A stretch of 64,000 nucleotides of DNA from Mariaggregatimicrobium sp964498785. Lineage in GTDB: Bacteria > Zhuqueibacterota > Zhuqueibacteria > Thermofontimicrobiales > Thiofontviventaceae. Positions 38,891 through 48,496 of the stretch are shown here, piece by piece. The position numbers and the translations under genes were made by a program. Every line of letters begins with the position of its first letter. Within the stretch, counting starts at the first letter, position 1. The notes under the pieces were generated by a model that was not told where the DNA came from, ran no database searches, and saw only the letters and a list, made by a program, of their open reading frames with translations. Location: the NCBI GenBank assembly GCA_964498785.1, contig CAZCJL010000004.1:1-64000 (forward strand), read 5' to 3'.

Positions 38891-39757
38891 ATGGCTATTA
38901 AAGATTTTTTCTTTAAAAAAAAGGTTTTAATTACTTTTTTTATTGTTCTTTTATCTATCATTATTGAATTTACGTTTGATCCCATCGAAATTATTCTGGG
39001 CGAGCTATTGGAAGCAACTAACCCTCTTCGGCCGAAATCCGGTACGATCTGGGAATTGAGTGAAAAAAACCTGGGAGCTGCGGAAAATCTTTCGCAAATT
39101 TCTATTGAAACAGATACTGAAAAAAGCGCGCCAGAGGTAGATACAGTCTATAAACTTAAAGTCGCTTTAGAAAAAAATGAGATCGTTCTAATCTCTGCTG
39201 ATCAATTCCTGAAAATTTATAATATGCTACCCTCTGCTGCTGCCGGTCAAATCATTTCACCGTTTGATCTGCTGAAATTTTCGTATGAGCAAACATGGGC
39301 TTGGACAAAAGTGAGCAAGAACGATAGTCGTTTAAGTATTTTCTTCTTAAGAGGTGATAACGAAATATTGATCGACAGCTATCCTGATATCTCTGTTTTA
39401 TATGAACGATCAATTTCCGGGGAAAGCGCCAAAAAGTCCCTTGATTCAATACCGGAATTTATGGGCCGAACCTTTTCTGCGCAACAATTCTTCCAGGCAT
39501 TTAACAAACTTCCCCGGCCAACAAAACTTCAACTGATTAACAATCCGTATCAACTTCTTAAATGGCATCAACATATCAGCAGAGTTGGCATTGCCAACCA
39601 GATTCATGAATATACGATTCAAATCGGATTTGAAGTTGCAGACCAGCTCACTACAAAAATTTACACGTTTCAGGCAAGTACGATTGCTGCAAATCATTTC
39701 ATCAATCAACTTAATTCGCTTTACCCTGATTTAAAATTGAAAATGCCGGAGTTTTAA
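38891..39757 (+). CDS. Membrane-anchored protein of unknown function
   Basis: I do not recognise this 288-residue protein. One N-terminal membrane helix (residues ~12-28, LITFFIVLLSIIIEF) is followed by a soluble, presumably periplasmic region with alternating beta and helical segments. Two similar-looking stretches (ISADQFLKIYNMLPSAAAGQIISPFDLL near residue 100 and FSAQQFFQAFNKLPRPTKLQLINNPYQLL near residue 195, quoted only in part here as FLKIYNMLPS and FFQAFNKLPR) suggest an internal duplication. It starts 18 nt after the site-2 protease and ends 3 nt before PBP1A, so it may assist in envelope or cell-wall work. Confidence 0.78.
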   Translation: MAIKDFFFKKKVLITFFIVLLSIIIEFTFDPIEIILGELLEATNPLRPKSGTIWELSEKNLGAAENLSQISIETDTEKSAPEVDTVYKLKVALEKNEIVLISADQFLKIYNMLPSAAAGQIISPFDLLKFSYEQTWAWTKVSKNDSRLSIFFLRGDNEILIDSYPDISVLYERSISGESAKKSLDSIPEFMGRTFSAQQFFQAFNKLPRPTKLQLINNPYQLLKWHQHISRVGIANQIHEYTIQIGFEVADQLTTKIYTFQASTIAANHFINQLNSLYPDLKLKMPEF

Positions 39758-39760
39758 CGA

Positions 39761-41761
39761 ATGAATATTCGAGAGTTCAATTTAAAGAAAATATCTGTTT
39801 ACACTTTTATAATTCTCCTTTTTGTATTTGTTATTATGTTTCTGAAAATTATTTTTTCATTGCCCAGGCTTCCTGATAATTTAAATCAAATTGCGCTAAG
39901 CAATCCAACTGAAATTTTTTCAGATTCAGGCGAATTGATCTCCGTTCTTTCAAACCGTCAGATTGTTGCGCTCGATCAGATTTCCGACGATTTCAAGAAC
40001 GCGATTATGGCCATGGAAGATGGTGAATTCCGCAGCCATCACGGGCTTAACAAAAAGGGCATCGTTCGAGCTATGCTTTCAAATGTGCGACATCTGCGAA
40101 TAATAACTGGCGGCAGCAGTATTACACAGCAACTTGCCAAGAACTTATTTTTTAGCTTTGATCGCGTTTGGGGGCGCAAACTAAAGGAAATGCTCGTCGC
40201 GATGCAAATGGAACGACGCTATACAAAGGACGACATTTTAGAAAGTTATTGCAATCAAATTTATTTCGGATCAAATGCGTACGGAATCGAGTTGGCCGCA
40301 CAAACATATTTCGCGAAACATGCCGACGAACTAACGCTTGCCGAATCCGCTTTCCTGGCAAATTTACCAAACTGGCCAACACAGTATAATCCATACAAAA
40401 ATTACAATCTCGCTAAAAAACGTCAACAAATCGTGCTGAATCGGATGTTGGAAGAAGGATTTATCACTCCGGAAAAAATGGAACAAGCCTACGCTGATTC
40501 GCTGAATCTGGATCGGCTGAATCAATATTTCGGAAAAACGAGCTATTATGTCGATCACATCAAGAGGCTGGCTGAAGATACATATTCACGACAGATTCTT
40601 TATTACGGCGGATTAAAAATCCACACGACTCTTGACACGCGATTGCAAAGTGCGGCTTTTGAGGCCGTAAAAAAAGGGCTTAACGAACTGGATCAACGGA
40701 TGGGTCTTCAGGAGTACGATCTGGCATCTACAGAAGACAAAAAAAAATATGTGCAAGCCGCGTTAGTTGCAATCGATCCCAGAAACGGTAAAGTGAAAGC
40801 CATGGTCGGAGGACGTAATTTTGCCATCAGTCCTTATAACAGGGCAATTGAAGGCAACCGACAGGTCGGATCTGCTTTTAAACCGTTTACATACATTACC
40901 GCGATTGATAAATTCAATTACACGCCAGCAACAGTTGTTGTGGATTCACCGATAACTTTTGAATATGACAACCAGACCTGGTCACCGGAAAATTTTGATA
41001 ATCGATACCACGGTCCGATGACTTTGAAAACAGCACTAACGAAATCAATTAATGTGGTCGCGGCCCGAATAATTTATGACATTGGTCCTGAAAACGTTGT
41101 TAACTATGCACATCGATTAGGCATACATACGAAATTAAAACCATTGTTATCATTAGCCCTGGGTTCGCAGGAAGTTTCACCATTGGAAATAGCCGCTGCA
41201 TATTGTTCATTTGCCAACGGCGGTATTTCCAGAGAAGCTCAATTTTTAAAATTGATAGAAAATTCACAACGTGAAAGGCTGATGGAAGTCAATAGTTCTG
41301 CCAATCGGGCGGTTGATGAGCAATCCATTTATCTGCTCGTGGATATGATGAAAAATGTTGTAAACGAAGGGACTGCGCGTCGCGTCCGCAGCCTTGGTTT
41401 TGACCGACCATGCGCGGGTAAAACAGGAACAACAAACGATGCCCGGGATGCATGGTTCATCGGTTTTACTCCGCAATTGGTGACAGCAGTTTGGGTGGGA
41501 TTCGATCAACCGAAACCATTGCTCGATAAAAATAATCACGAAATTACCAGCGGACCGGCCGCAACTCCGATATGGACATATTTCATGAAAGAAGCGCTGA
41601 AAAACGAGCGTTATCTGGATTTTACCATTCCGGCTGGAATTACTTTTGAATATGTGGATCCTCGCAGCGGTAAAATCGTGTCTCAATACTATGAAAATGC
41701 GCAGCAGGTAGCGCTTAAAGCCGGAACTCGTTTACCAAAAAAAGAAATGGCTTCATTTTAA
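39761..41761 (+). CDS. Penicillin-binding protein 1A (bifunctional transglycosylase/transpeptidase)
   Basis: This 666-residue murein polymerase has an N-terminal membrane helix (~15-33). The GT51 domain carries MEDGEFRSHHG (catalytic Glu86) and GGSSITQQLAKNLFF. The transpeptidase domain has the acylated Ser371 in SAFKPFTY (SxxK), a TKSINVVAAR segment for the SxN motif, and KTGTT with Lys554. No OB-like or fibronectin tail is present, so it is the short PBP1A form. It is flanked by an orphan membrane protein and a PfkB kinase, in tight spacing. Confidence 0.95.
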   Translation: MNIREFNLKKISVYTFIILLFVFVIMFLKIIFSLPRLPDNLNQIALSNPTEIFSDSGELISVLSNRQIVALDQISDDFKNAIMAMEDGEFRSHHGLNKKGIVRAMLSNVRHLRIITGGSSITQQLAKNLFFSFDRVWGRKLKEMLVAMQMERRYTKDDILESYCNQIYFGSNAYGIELAAQTYFAKHADELTLAESAFLANLPNWPTQYNPYKNYNLAKKRQQIVLNRMLEEGFITPEKMEQAYADSLNLDRLNQYFGKTSYYVDHIKRLAEDTYSRQILYYGGLKIHTTLDTRLQSAAFEAVKKGLNELDQRMGLQEYDLASTEDKKKYVQAALVAIDPRNGKVKAMVGGRNFAISPYNRAIEGNRQVGSAFKPFTYITAIDKFNYTPATVVVDSPITFEYDNQTWSPENFDNRYHGPMTLKTALTKSINVVAARIIYDIGPENVVNYAHRLGIHTKLKPLLSLALGSQEVSPLEIAAAYCSFANGGISREAQFLKLIENSQRERLMEVNSSANRAVDEQSIYLLVDMMKNVVNEGTARRVRSLGFDRPCAGKTGTTNDARDAWFIGFTPQLVTAVWVGFDQPKPLLDKNNHEITSGPAATPIWTYFMKEALKNERYLDFTIPAGITFEYVDPRSGKIVSQYYENAQQVALKAGTRLPKKEMASF

Positions 41762-41765
41762 AAAA

Positions 41766-42668
41766 GTGAAATCGAATAAAAAACATTTATATACAGTTGC
41801 CAGCATCGGACAACTTGTGTGGGATCTTTATCAACATAAAAAATACGTCGGTGGTACAGCAGCCAATGTGGCCATTCACTGCCGACAATTGGGTGATGAA
41901 ACCATCCTGATCAGTGGCGTTGGTAACGATCCCGCTGGGAGGGAATTAATAGACACACTAAAAAAAAGGAACGTGAACACTAACTATGTACAAAAGGTAA
42001 ACGGCCATCCCACCGGAGCCGTGAATATCACAGTCGATTCGAACGGTGTTCCGCGCTACGGCTGCACGACAGACGTTGCTTTTGATTATATTGTCTATTC
42101 ACAATCTCTGAAAATCATCAGTGATAAAGTGGATGCCGTGTATTTTGATCTGTTGTCACAACGGAATAAATGTGCCCGATATACAATTTATGAATTTTTA
42201 GAGGCATCGCCATTTGCATTTAAATTTTTAGATCTAAATATTCGCCGTTGGTCGGATCAAATCGACGATCAAATTACAAAATCGATAGGTATCGCCAATG
42301 CAATGAAAGCGAATGTAAATGAAATTATGCAGCTAAAATCTGCATGGGACTATGATGATCGTTATGATTTGGAAAATTTCGTTCAAAAGTTGCTTATTGA
42401 CTATGGCCTGACATTTATTGCGATCACCCGTGGTTATAACGGCAGTTTGTTTTTTGATAAAAGCAACCGGATCGAAACACCAGCAGTTAAATCCAGCCGA
42501 CCCACAGATACAACAGGCGCAGGAGATGCATTTGCAGCAGCAATTATTCACCGAATACTACGGAAATCGAGTTTGCCGGATATTGCTGCATTTAGCAACA
42601 AAATTGCCGCTTATGTCACGCAATTTGCAGGCGCCACACCGCGATATGTATTGGCAGATATTGATTGA
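41766..42668 (+). CDS. PfkB-family carbohydrate kinase
   Basis: This 300-residue ribokinase-fold sugar kinase has the N-terminal substrate motif VGGTAANVAIHCRQLGDE and the C-terminal ATP/catalytic motif TDTTGAGDAFAAAI with the catalytic Asp. The overall pattern is like fructokinase, but the sugar cannot be assigned. It starts with GTG (41766), 4 nt after the PBP1A stop, with no clear ribosome site, so translation is probably coupled. The 339 bp that follow, to 43007, hold no gene or motif I can support. Confidence 0.88.
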   Translation: MKSNKKHLYTVASIGQLVWDLYQHKKYVGGTAANVAIHCRQLGDETILISGVGNDPAGRELIDTLKKRNVNTNYVQKVNGHPTGAVNITVDSNGVPRYGCTTDVAFDYIVYSQSLKIISDKVDAVYFDLLSQRNKCARYTIYEFLEASPFAFKFLDLNIRRWSDQIDDQITKSIGIANAMKANVNEIMQLKSAWDYDDRYDLENFVQKLLIDYGLTFIAITRGYNGSLFFDKSNRIETPAVKSSRPTDTTGAGDAFAAAIIHRILRKSSLPDIAAFSNKIAAYVTQFAGATPRYVLADID

Positions 42669-43007
42669 TGTTTACCCTAAAAATCAAAAATGTAAGTACA
42701 TTCCGGAGTCAATCGCTCATGTACGTCTCGGGTGAATTTATGCGATTCACTGCAATGCATAAACAGGTTGTTCACGAACTACTCTTGCGAAGGTTTTTGA
42801 AAATGAAACAGCCTTTATATTGCTGTAAATTCAAACAATTATCGATATATTCGTTTGATTGAAATTTTGCAAGAATTTTTCCAATGATTCTTGATTTCCT
42901 GAACAACCTGTAACGGCATTGCACTCCGGCTAATACTAAAATAATTCGCTCTTATTAAATTACATATTTAATTTAGGATTTTAGGTTTACTTGAAGGAAT
43001 TCTGATA

Positions 43008-43709
43008 ATGATAAAATTTTGTGTAATTATAATAATCGCCTTTCTGTCTGCATGTAATACAAATGATGATGAGAACCTTTCAAAAGAAATATCTCAGGCA
43101 ATTAAAAATGATCAATATACACCACCGGAAAACAATCAGTTAACTGACGAACAAATAAAAAATTATATTCTTATTCGAATTCAACAGCGAAATACACTTC
43201 ATGATTATCTGAGTACTTATACTCAAAAATCAGATAGTGGTAAGAAAACAGGAAAGGAAGAAAATAATATCTCGATCCAGGATTATATCAAGGCGTTTCG
43301 CACACTTAGCGAGAGTAGAGAACATCTTTCAACGTATATTACATCTGCGAAAAAATTGGGATACAATAGCAAAGAATATGAATGGGTTAAAAATACGATT
43401 TTCGCGACAATGAGAGCGCAGTGGGCAGACTCATTGTCGATCGCAACGATTAAAGCATATCAAAATACTTTAAAAGATTTACAAGAACAAGAAAAAACAT
43501 GTTCCAAGCTCCAAAATCAACATTTGATAACTCAACAAATCCGAATTCTCAATGAATCCGTTGAATATATCCGGCATGAACTTACACCATTAAGTGAAAC
43601 CGAATTAATAAATATAAAATTATTAAAAAAATATATACCACACATTTTGCAATTGAAATCAGAAATTAATGAACTCCACCAAAAATTGAAAATGGTTAAT
43701 CATGAATAA
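43008..43709 (+). CDS. Putative lipoprotein of unknown function
   Basis: This 233-residue protein has a lipoprotein signal (IIIIAFLSAC, lipidated Cys16). The mature part is strongly helical, charged and poor in aromatics (KEISQAIKND, LQEQEKTCSKLQNQHLITQQ), suggesting coiled coil. No domain is recognised. It stands alone between a PfkB kinase and a methyltransferase, with its own terminator downstream. Confidence 0.72.
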   Translation: MIKFCVIIIIAFLSACNTNDDENLSKEISQAIKNDQYTPPENNQLTDEQIKNYILIRIQQRNTLHDYLSTYTQKSDSGKKTGKEENNISIQDYIKAFRTLSESREHLSTYITSAKKLGYNSKEYEWVKNTIFATMRAQWADSLSIATIKAYQNTLKDLQEQEKTCSKLQNQHLITQQIRILNESVEYIRHELTPLSETELINIKLLKKYIPHILQLKSEINELHQKLKMVNHE

Positions 43710-43740
43710 TTAAGCAAGATAATCTGATTTTTAGATTTGA

Positions 43741-43766
43741 AGCCGGATAACAAATCTGGCTTTTTT
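43741..43766 (+). terminator. Rho-independent terminator after the lipoprotein gene
   Basis: An 8-bp stem (AGCCGGAT 43741-43748, ATCTGGCT 43754-43761, one G-T wobble) closes an AACAA loop and runs into T6. Confidence 0.85.
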
Positions 43767-43843
43767 ATTTAAATGGCCAAAATTGACTTGATTTAAAGTT
43801 TTTTTTTCATTATCTTAACGTTTTTAAATTTCATAAGGTTTAT

Positions 43844-44629
43844 ATGCAAAGAGACTCAACGCAAAAGAATTGGGACGAATTCTGGAATCGAAAGCAACAC
43901 GTAGAAGAAGTCTATTCCAATGTTGAACGAATTATTACCAATCTAAGACGTGTCACCGCTCTTAATGGAAAGCGAATACTTGAGGTTGGTGCTGGAACTG
44001 CCCGCGATAGTTTTAAATTAGTGAACCAGGGTGCGAACGTTTTTGTACTGGATTATTCTCCTGTTGCGATGGATATTGTCAATCATTTGAATCAGGAAAA
44101 TAATACAAAAATTCAACCCATTCGTGCGGATGCATTCAGTATTCCGTCTCCCGACAATACGTATGACATCGTCTTCCACCAGGGATTATTGGAACATTTT
44201 CGAGACCCGCGCCCGCTACTTCAGGAAAATGTGCGGGTACTAAAAGAAGGAGGCTATTTACTTGTCGACGTCCCACAGCGTTATCATATTTATACAATCA
44301 TAAAACACATTCTTATCTTTTTTAATAAATGGTTCGCGGGATGGGAAACCGAATTTTCCATAAATGAATTAGAAAACCTTGCTAAACATGCCGGAGTTAA
44401 AGTTGTATATCGATATGGAAGCTGGATGCGGCCCAGTTTATTCTATCGGATATTACGGGAAGTTTTATTGAAAATTAAAATAAAATTGCCTCTGTACCCT
44501 CGCGGACTACCGCTATTCAGAAATATTCGGAATTTCTTGAGAAATCGATTTATTCACTCAAATTGGGCGCTTTATACATTTTTGGATATTGGTATCATCG
44601 CGAAGAAGGATAATTCTAACGGGAAATGA
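43844..44629 (+). CDS. Class I SAM-dependent methyltransferase
   Basis: This 261-residue methyltransferase has motif I ILEVGAGTARDSFKL and an acidic strand-2 end (VLDYSPVAM). The family segment DIVFHQGLLEHFRDPRPLLQE is followed by VLKEGGYLLVDVPQ. This Methyltransf_11-type domain acts on small molecules, lipids or sugars. It overlaps the downstream glycosyltransferase start by 4 nt (ATGA), placing it in a glycan- or glycolipid-modifying operon. The substrate is unknown. Confidence 0.88.
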   Translation: MQRDSTQKNWDEFWNRKQHVEEVYSNVERIITNLRRVTALNGKRILEVGAGTARDSFKLVNQGANVFVLDYSPVAMDIVNHLNQENNTKIQPIRADAFSIPSPDNTYDIVFHQGLLEHFRDPRPLLQENVRVLKEGGYLLVDVPQRYHIYTIIKHILIFFNKWFAGWETEFSINELENLAKHAGVKVVYRYGSWMRPSLFYRILREVLLKIKIKLPLYPRGLPLFRNIRNFLRNRFIHSNWALYTFLDIGIIAKKDNSNGK

Positions 44630-45735
44630 AATTGAATATTTTAGTGATAAATTGGCAGGACATTAAAAATCCCCTCAGCGGCGGCGCTGAAGTTCATTTG
44701 CATGAAATATTCAAACGAATTGTGAAAATGGGACATAATGTTACATTGCTGTGTTGCAATTATGAAAATTCTGAACCCAAAGAAAATATCGATGGAATCC
44801 AGATTATCCGTCGGGGGCATCGTAACTTATTTAATTATGTTGTTCCGGGCAATTATTTTCGTCTTAATAAAAAATATAATTTTGATGTCGTTGTTGATGA
44901 TATAAATAAAATTCCGTTTTACACGCCGATTTTTGTAAAAAAGCCATTGATCGGGATTATACATCATCTTTTTGGAGACAGCATTTTTCGCGAAGCAGGG
45001 CTACCTGGCGCACTGTATGTAAATCTTTCTGAGAAACTAATCGTACCGGTTTATAAGAATATTCCAATGGCAATCGTTTCTGAAAGCACACAGGAAGAAT
45101 TATTAAATAAAGGATTGAAAAGTGAAAATTTGCACATTATTCACAACGGAGTCGACATGTCGCGCTTTCGTGCTGAAAAAAAATATCGCGAAAGCACACC
45201 AACAATTGGATATTTTGGCAGGATTAAAAAGTATAAAAGCGTAGATCATCTATTACAAGCGTTTAAAATTGTTCAGGAAAAATATGCAAACGCGCAGTTA
45301 CTCATCATGGGAGACGGAGACAATTTAACAGAAATCAAACAACTTGCCAAAAAGTTGCAGATTGCATCGAAAGTTACTTTTACCGGACCATTAAAAAACG
45401 ATGAAAAATTAAATTATCTCAACAAAGCCTGGTTCACTGTCAATCCATCCCCAAAAGAAGGCTGGGGTTTAACAGTTATCGAATCAAATGCATGCGCCTT
45501 ACCTGTGATTGCAGCAAATTCTCCCGGTCTCCGGGATTCAGTGGTCGATAAAAAGACCGGCCTTCTATATGATTATGGGAATATTGAACAATTAGCAAAC
45601 CTAATGGTTTTATTGATCGAAAATCAGGTATTAAGAGAGAAATTAAGCCAGAACAGCCTGGAATGGGCAAAACAATTTAGCTGGGATCGCTCGGCTGATA
45701 AAATGTTACATTTATTAGAGAAAACAATACGTTAG
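44626..45735 (+). CDS. Glycosyltransferase family 4
   Basis: This 369-residue GT-B enzyme has an N-terminal acceptor domain beginning NWQDIKNPLSGGAEVHLHEIFKR. The C-terminal donor domain carries GYFGRIKKYKSVDHLLQAFKI and EGWGLTVIESNACALPVIA, the EX7E retaining-transferase motif. Members commonly use NDP-glucose or GDP-mannose. It is translationally coupled to the methyltransferase and followed, 16 nt later, by the first DUF2723 protein. Confidence 0.92.
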   Translation: MKLNILVINWQDIKNPLSGGAEVHLHEIFKRIVKMGHNVTLLCCNYENSEPKENIDGIQIIRRGHRNLFNYVVPGNYFRLNKKYNFDVVVDDINKIPFYTPIFVKKPLIGIIHHLFGDSIFREAGLPGALYVNLSEKLIVPVYKNIPMAIVSESTQEELLNKGLKSENLHIIHNGVDMSRFRAEKKYRESTPTIGYFGRIKKYKSVDHLLQAFKIVQEKYANAQLLIMGDGDNLTEIKQLAKKLQIASKVTFTGPLKNDEKLNYLNKAWFTVNPSPKEGWGLTVIESNACALPVIAANSPGLRDSVVDKKTGLLYDYGNIEQLANLMVLLIENQVLREKLSQNSLEWAKQFSWDRSADKMLHLLEKTIR

Positions 45736-45751
45736 ATTATACGGAGGGAAT

Positions 45752-48433
45752 TTGATGTTAACCCATAAACAAATAAACAGAATTTTTGCACTTTTTGTTT
45801 TTATCTTTTCAACAATTATTTATTTACGAACCGTGGCGCCAACAACCTCTTTTTGGGATTGCGGTGAGTTTATCGCATGTTCATACATTCTCGGTGTGCC
45901 CCATCCACCAGGAGCGCCTCTTTATATCCTTGTCGGTCGCTTATTTTCAATGATTCCCTTTGCTGCAGATATCGGACTCCGGGTGAATGTCCTTTCATCT
46001 CTGGCCAGTAGTTTCACGATTATGTTTGTCTATTTAATTATCATTCAATTGATTACTATGTTCCGTGGTTTGGCCAAAGATACAATTGATCGGATCATCC
46101 TTTATTCCTCAGGCGTTATTGGCGCCCTCTTTTTCGCTTTTACAGACACATTTTGGTTTAATGCTGTGGAAGCAGAGGTCTATTCGATTAGTATTCTGTT
46201 TACTGCCCTTGTCTTTTGGCTAATCTTGTTGTGGCATGAAAAAGCTGATGAACCAAATTCTGATAAATATATACTTATGATTGCCTATCTTATCGGACTG
46301 GCAATCAGCGTTCATTTGTTGACTATCCTGGCGCTTCCGGCAGTTGGTTTAATCATCTATTTTCGAAAACAAAAATTTGATATTGGCACATTTCTGATTT
46401 TTGGACTTATTTTTTCACTGGCATTTATTACAATTTATCCCGGCATCGTGAAATGGCTGCCAAATCTTGCCCTGAAATTCCATCCGATTATTCTCATTCT
46501 TGTTCCATTAGCGCTTTTATTTGGTGCATATTATGCATTACAAAATAAGAAACGAATTGCTGCACTGGCATGCATGGCCTTTCTTTTAATTTTAGTTGCA
46601 AATTCAACTTATACTGCAATTTATATTCGTTCAAATCTCAATCCGGCTATTGATGAAAATGATCCCGAGACACTTGATAAAATGGTAAAATACCTCAATC
46701 GCGAACAATATGGAGATTGGGGATATGTTGAGCGTCGTGCCCCGCTCTGGGAATATCAAATAAAAAAAATGTATCTTCGATATTTCGGATGGCAATTTAT
46801 CGGCACCGGAACAACTCTTGGAGAAGATAGACGAGTCGTTGAAAATTTTAGTTTGAACGGATTGTTAGGGCTGCCCTTTCTCGTCGGCTTAATCGGAATG
46901 TTTTATCATTTCCGGAAAGATCGGTATCATGCCTCTGTGCTACTTACGCTATTTTTTATGACTGGCATTACCATCGTATTGTACCTGAACCAGGAGGATC
47001 CGCAACCGCGCGAGCGGGATTATGTGTATGTGGGTTCCTATATGGCCTTTGCCGTGTGGATCGGAATTGGTGTTTCTGCTATCCTCGAATGGACACGTAA
47101 CATAACCCAAAAATTTCCCTCTGTTCAAAAACTCGCGTTACTGGCAATGATCTGCACTCTTATTTTGGCGCTTCCGGTAAACACGATTGCGTTGAATTAT
47201 GATTCCCACGATCGAACCGGAAATTATGTTGCGTATGATTATTCATATAATATTTTGCAGAGCTGCGAACCAAACGCAATATTATTTACAAACGGAGACA
47301 ATGACACATTTCCGCTCTGGTTTTTGCAAAATGTGTATAATATCAGGCAGGATGTTCGCGTCGTTAATTTAAGTTTGCTCAATACATCATGGTATATTCT
47401 TCAGTTAAAACATCAGGAACCAAAGGTTCCGATTTCGCTATCCGATGAAACGATTGAAACGTTGACGCCCCGGTTATTGCCAGAGGATCGACGTCTTGTT
47501 CGGATTCCTGTTTCCAGAGAAGTTTTTCAACAACACATGGAAGAAGCGCTCGTCGAGCGCAAAGATATGGGCGCAAAACTGGAAGATCCGCCGGAAATAT
47601 CGTTTGAATTGAAACCTACACTTATGGGACAGGCGCTTCGCGTGCAGGACCTGATGATCTTGAATATTATTCAAGCAAATCGATTTAAGCATCCCGTATA
47701 TTTTGCGCTCACTGTATCAAGGCAAAATCAACTAAATATGTTCAAATATCTTCGCATGGATGGTCTGGTTTTCAAATTGGTGACCTATCCTGAAGAACAG
47801 GTTTCTGCTGTCAATTTACAGAAAAATTTATTTGAAAAATTTCAATATCGTGGTTTAGCAGATAGCACTGTCTATTTTAATGAAAATATCAAAGGTTTAT
47901 TGAGAAATTATCAGGGATCATTTTTCAGCCTGGCTCAATACTATGCTCGTGAAAAACAATATGATAAAATGATCGAAACATTTGATAAACTCGACGAAGT
48001 TATGCCAACGTCTATCATTCCGATACGCGATGATCTGAATTATCAAATTGGGTACATGTATTATCAGGCCGGAAAGGAAGAAGAGTTCAAACGCCGCTTG
48101 GAAAATAACCTCAAAACCAGCGAGATGCCATTGGAAGAGCAAGTGCGATATGCCACCATTTTTTCTCAATTGTTTAAAGATAATGAAAAAGCCGAATCCA
48201 TTGTCAATAATGTATTATCTGTAAATCCCGATTTTGCTCAGGCGTATTACTGGTTATTGAGCCATTATTATTCTCAGCAAAAATTTGATGAAGGTATCAC
48301 ACTATTAAATAGATGGATTGATCGCCATCCGGATGATAAAACAGCACAACAACAACTGGATCAGTTTATCCAAATGGCTGCCGGTAAAACGGAATCAGAT
48401 ACTGCAGCAGTTGATAGCACAGTGAATAACTAA
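45752..48433 (+). CDS. DUF2723/TMEM260-like membrane glycosyltransferase, paralogue 1
   Basis: This 893-residue polytopic protein belongs to DUF2723. The human relative TMEM260 is a protein O-mannosyltransferase with a GT-C fold, and that established link is the basis of the call. Key residues lie in the first lumenal loop (PTTSFWDCGEFIACSY, then GVPHPPGAPLYILVGRLF). About 12 membrane helices span residues ~10-480. Conserved DPQPRERDYVYVGS and HDRTGNYVAYDYSYNIL follow, and ~620-880 form a soluble region ending in TPR-like helices (AYYWLLSHYYSQQKFDEGI). A good GGAGG precedes the start. A close paralogue follows 63 nt downstream. The bacterial acceptor is unknown. Confidence 0.88.
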   Translation: MMLTHKQINRIFALFVFIFSTIIYLRTVAPTTSFWDCGEFIACSYILGVPHPPGAPLYILVGRLFSMIPFAADIGLRVNVLSSLASSFTIMFVYLIIIQLITMFRGLAKDTIDRIILYSSGVIGALFFAFTDTFWFNAVEAEVYSISILFTALVFWLILLWHEKADEPNSDKYILMIAYLIGLAISVHLLTILALPAVGLIIYFRKQKFDIGTFLIFGLIFSLAFITIYPGIVKWLPNLALKFHPIILILVPLALLFGAYYALQNKKRIAALACMAFLLILVANSTYTAIYIRSNLNPAIDENDPETLDKMVKYLNREQYGDWGYVERRAPLWEYQIKKMYLRYFGWQFIGTGTTLGEDRRVVENFSLNGLLGLPFLVGLIGMFYHFRKDRYHASVLLTLFFMTGITIVLYLNQEDPQPRERDYVYVGSYMAFAVWIGIGVSAILEWTRNITQKFPSVQKLALLAMICTLILALPVNTIALNYDSHDRTGNYVAYDYSYNILQSCEPNAILFTNGDNDTFPLWFLQNVYNIRQDVRVVNLSLLNTSWYILQLKHQEPKVPISLSDETIETLTPRLLPEDRRLVRIPVSREVFQQHMEEALVERKDMGAKLEDPPEISFELKPTLMGQALRVQDLMILNIIQANRFKHPVYFALTVSRQNQLNMFKYLRMDGLVFKLVTYPEEQVSAVNLQKNLFEKFQYRGLADSTVYFNENIKGLLRNYQGSFFSLAQYYAREKQYDKMIETFDKLDEVMPTSIIPIRDDLNYQIGYMYYQAGKEEEFKRRLENNLKTSEMPLEEQVRYATIFSQLFKDNEKAESIVNNVLSVNPDFAQAYYWLLSHYYSQQKFDEGITLLNRWIDRHPDDKTAQQQLDQFIQMAAGKTESDTAAVDSTVNN

Positions 48434-48496
48434 AACCAAAGATGAATTGGACCGCTTGTATACGTTATGAATAATCAAAGTTAGGAAAATGACTGT

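Noticed and set aside
42665..42862. 65-codon open frame after the PfkB kinase
   Set aside because: It overlaps the kinase stop, has no ribosome site and no recognisable protein; probably non-coding.
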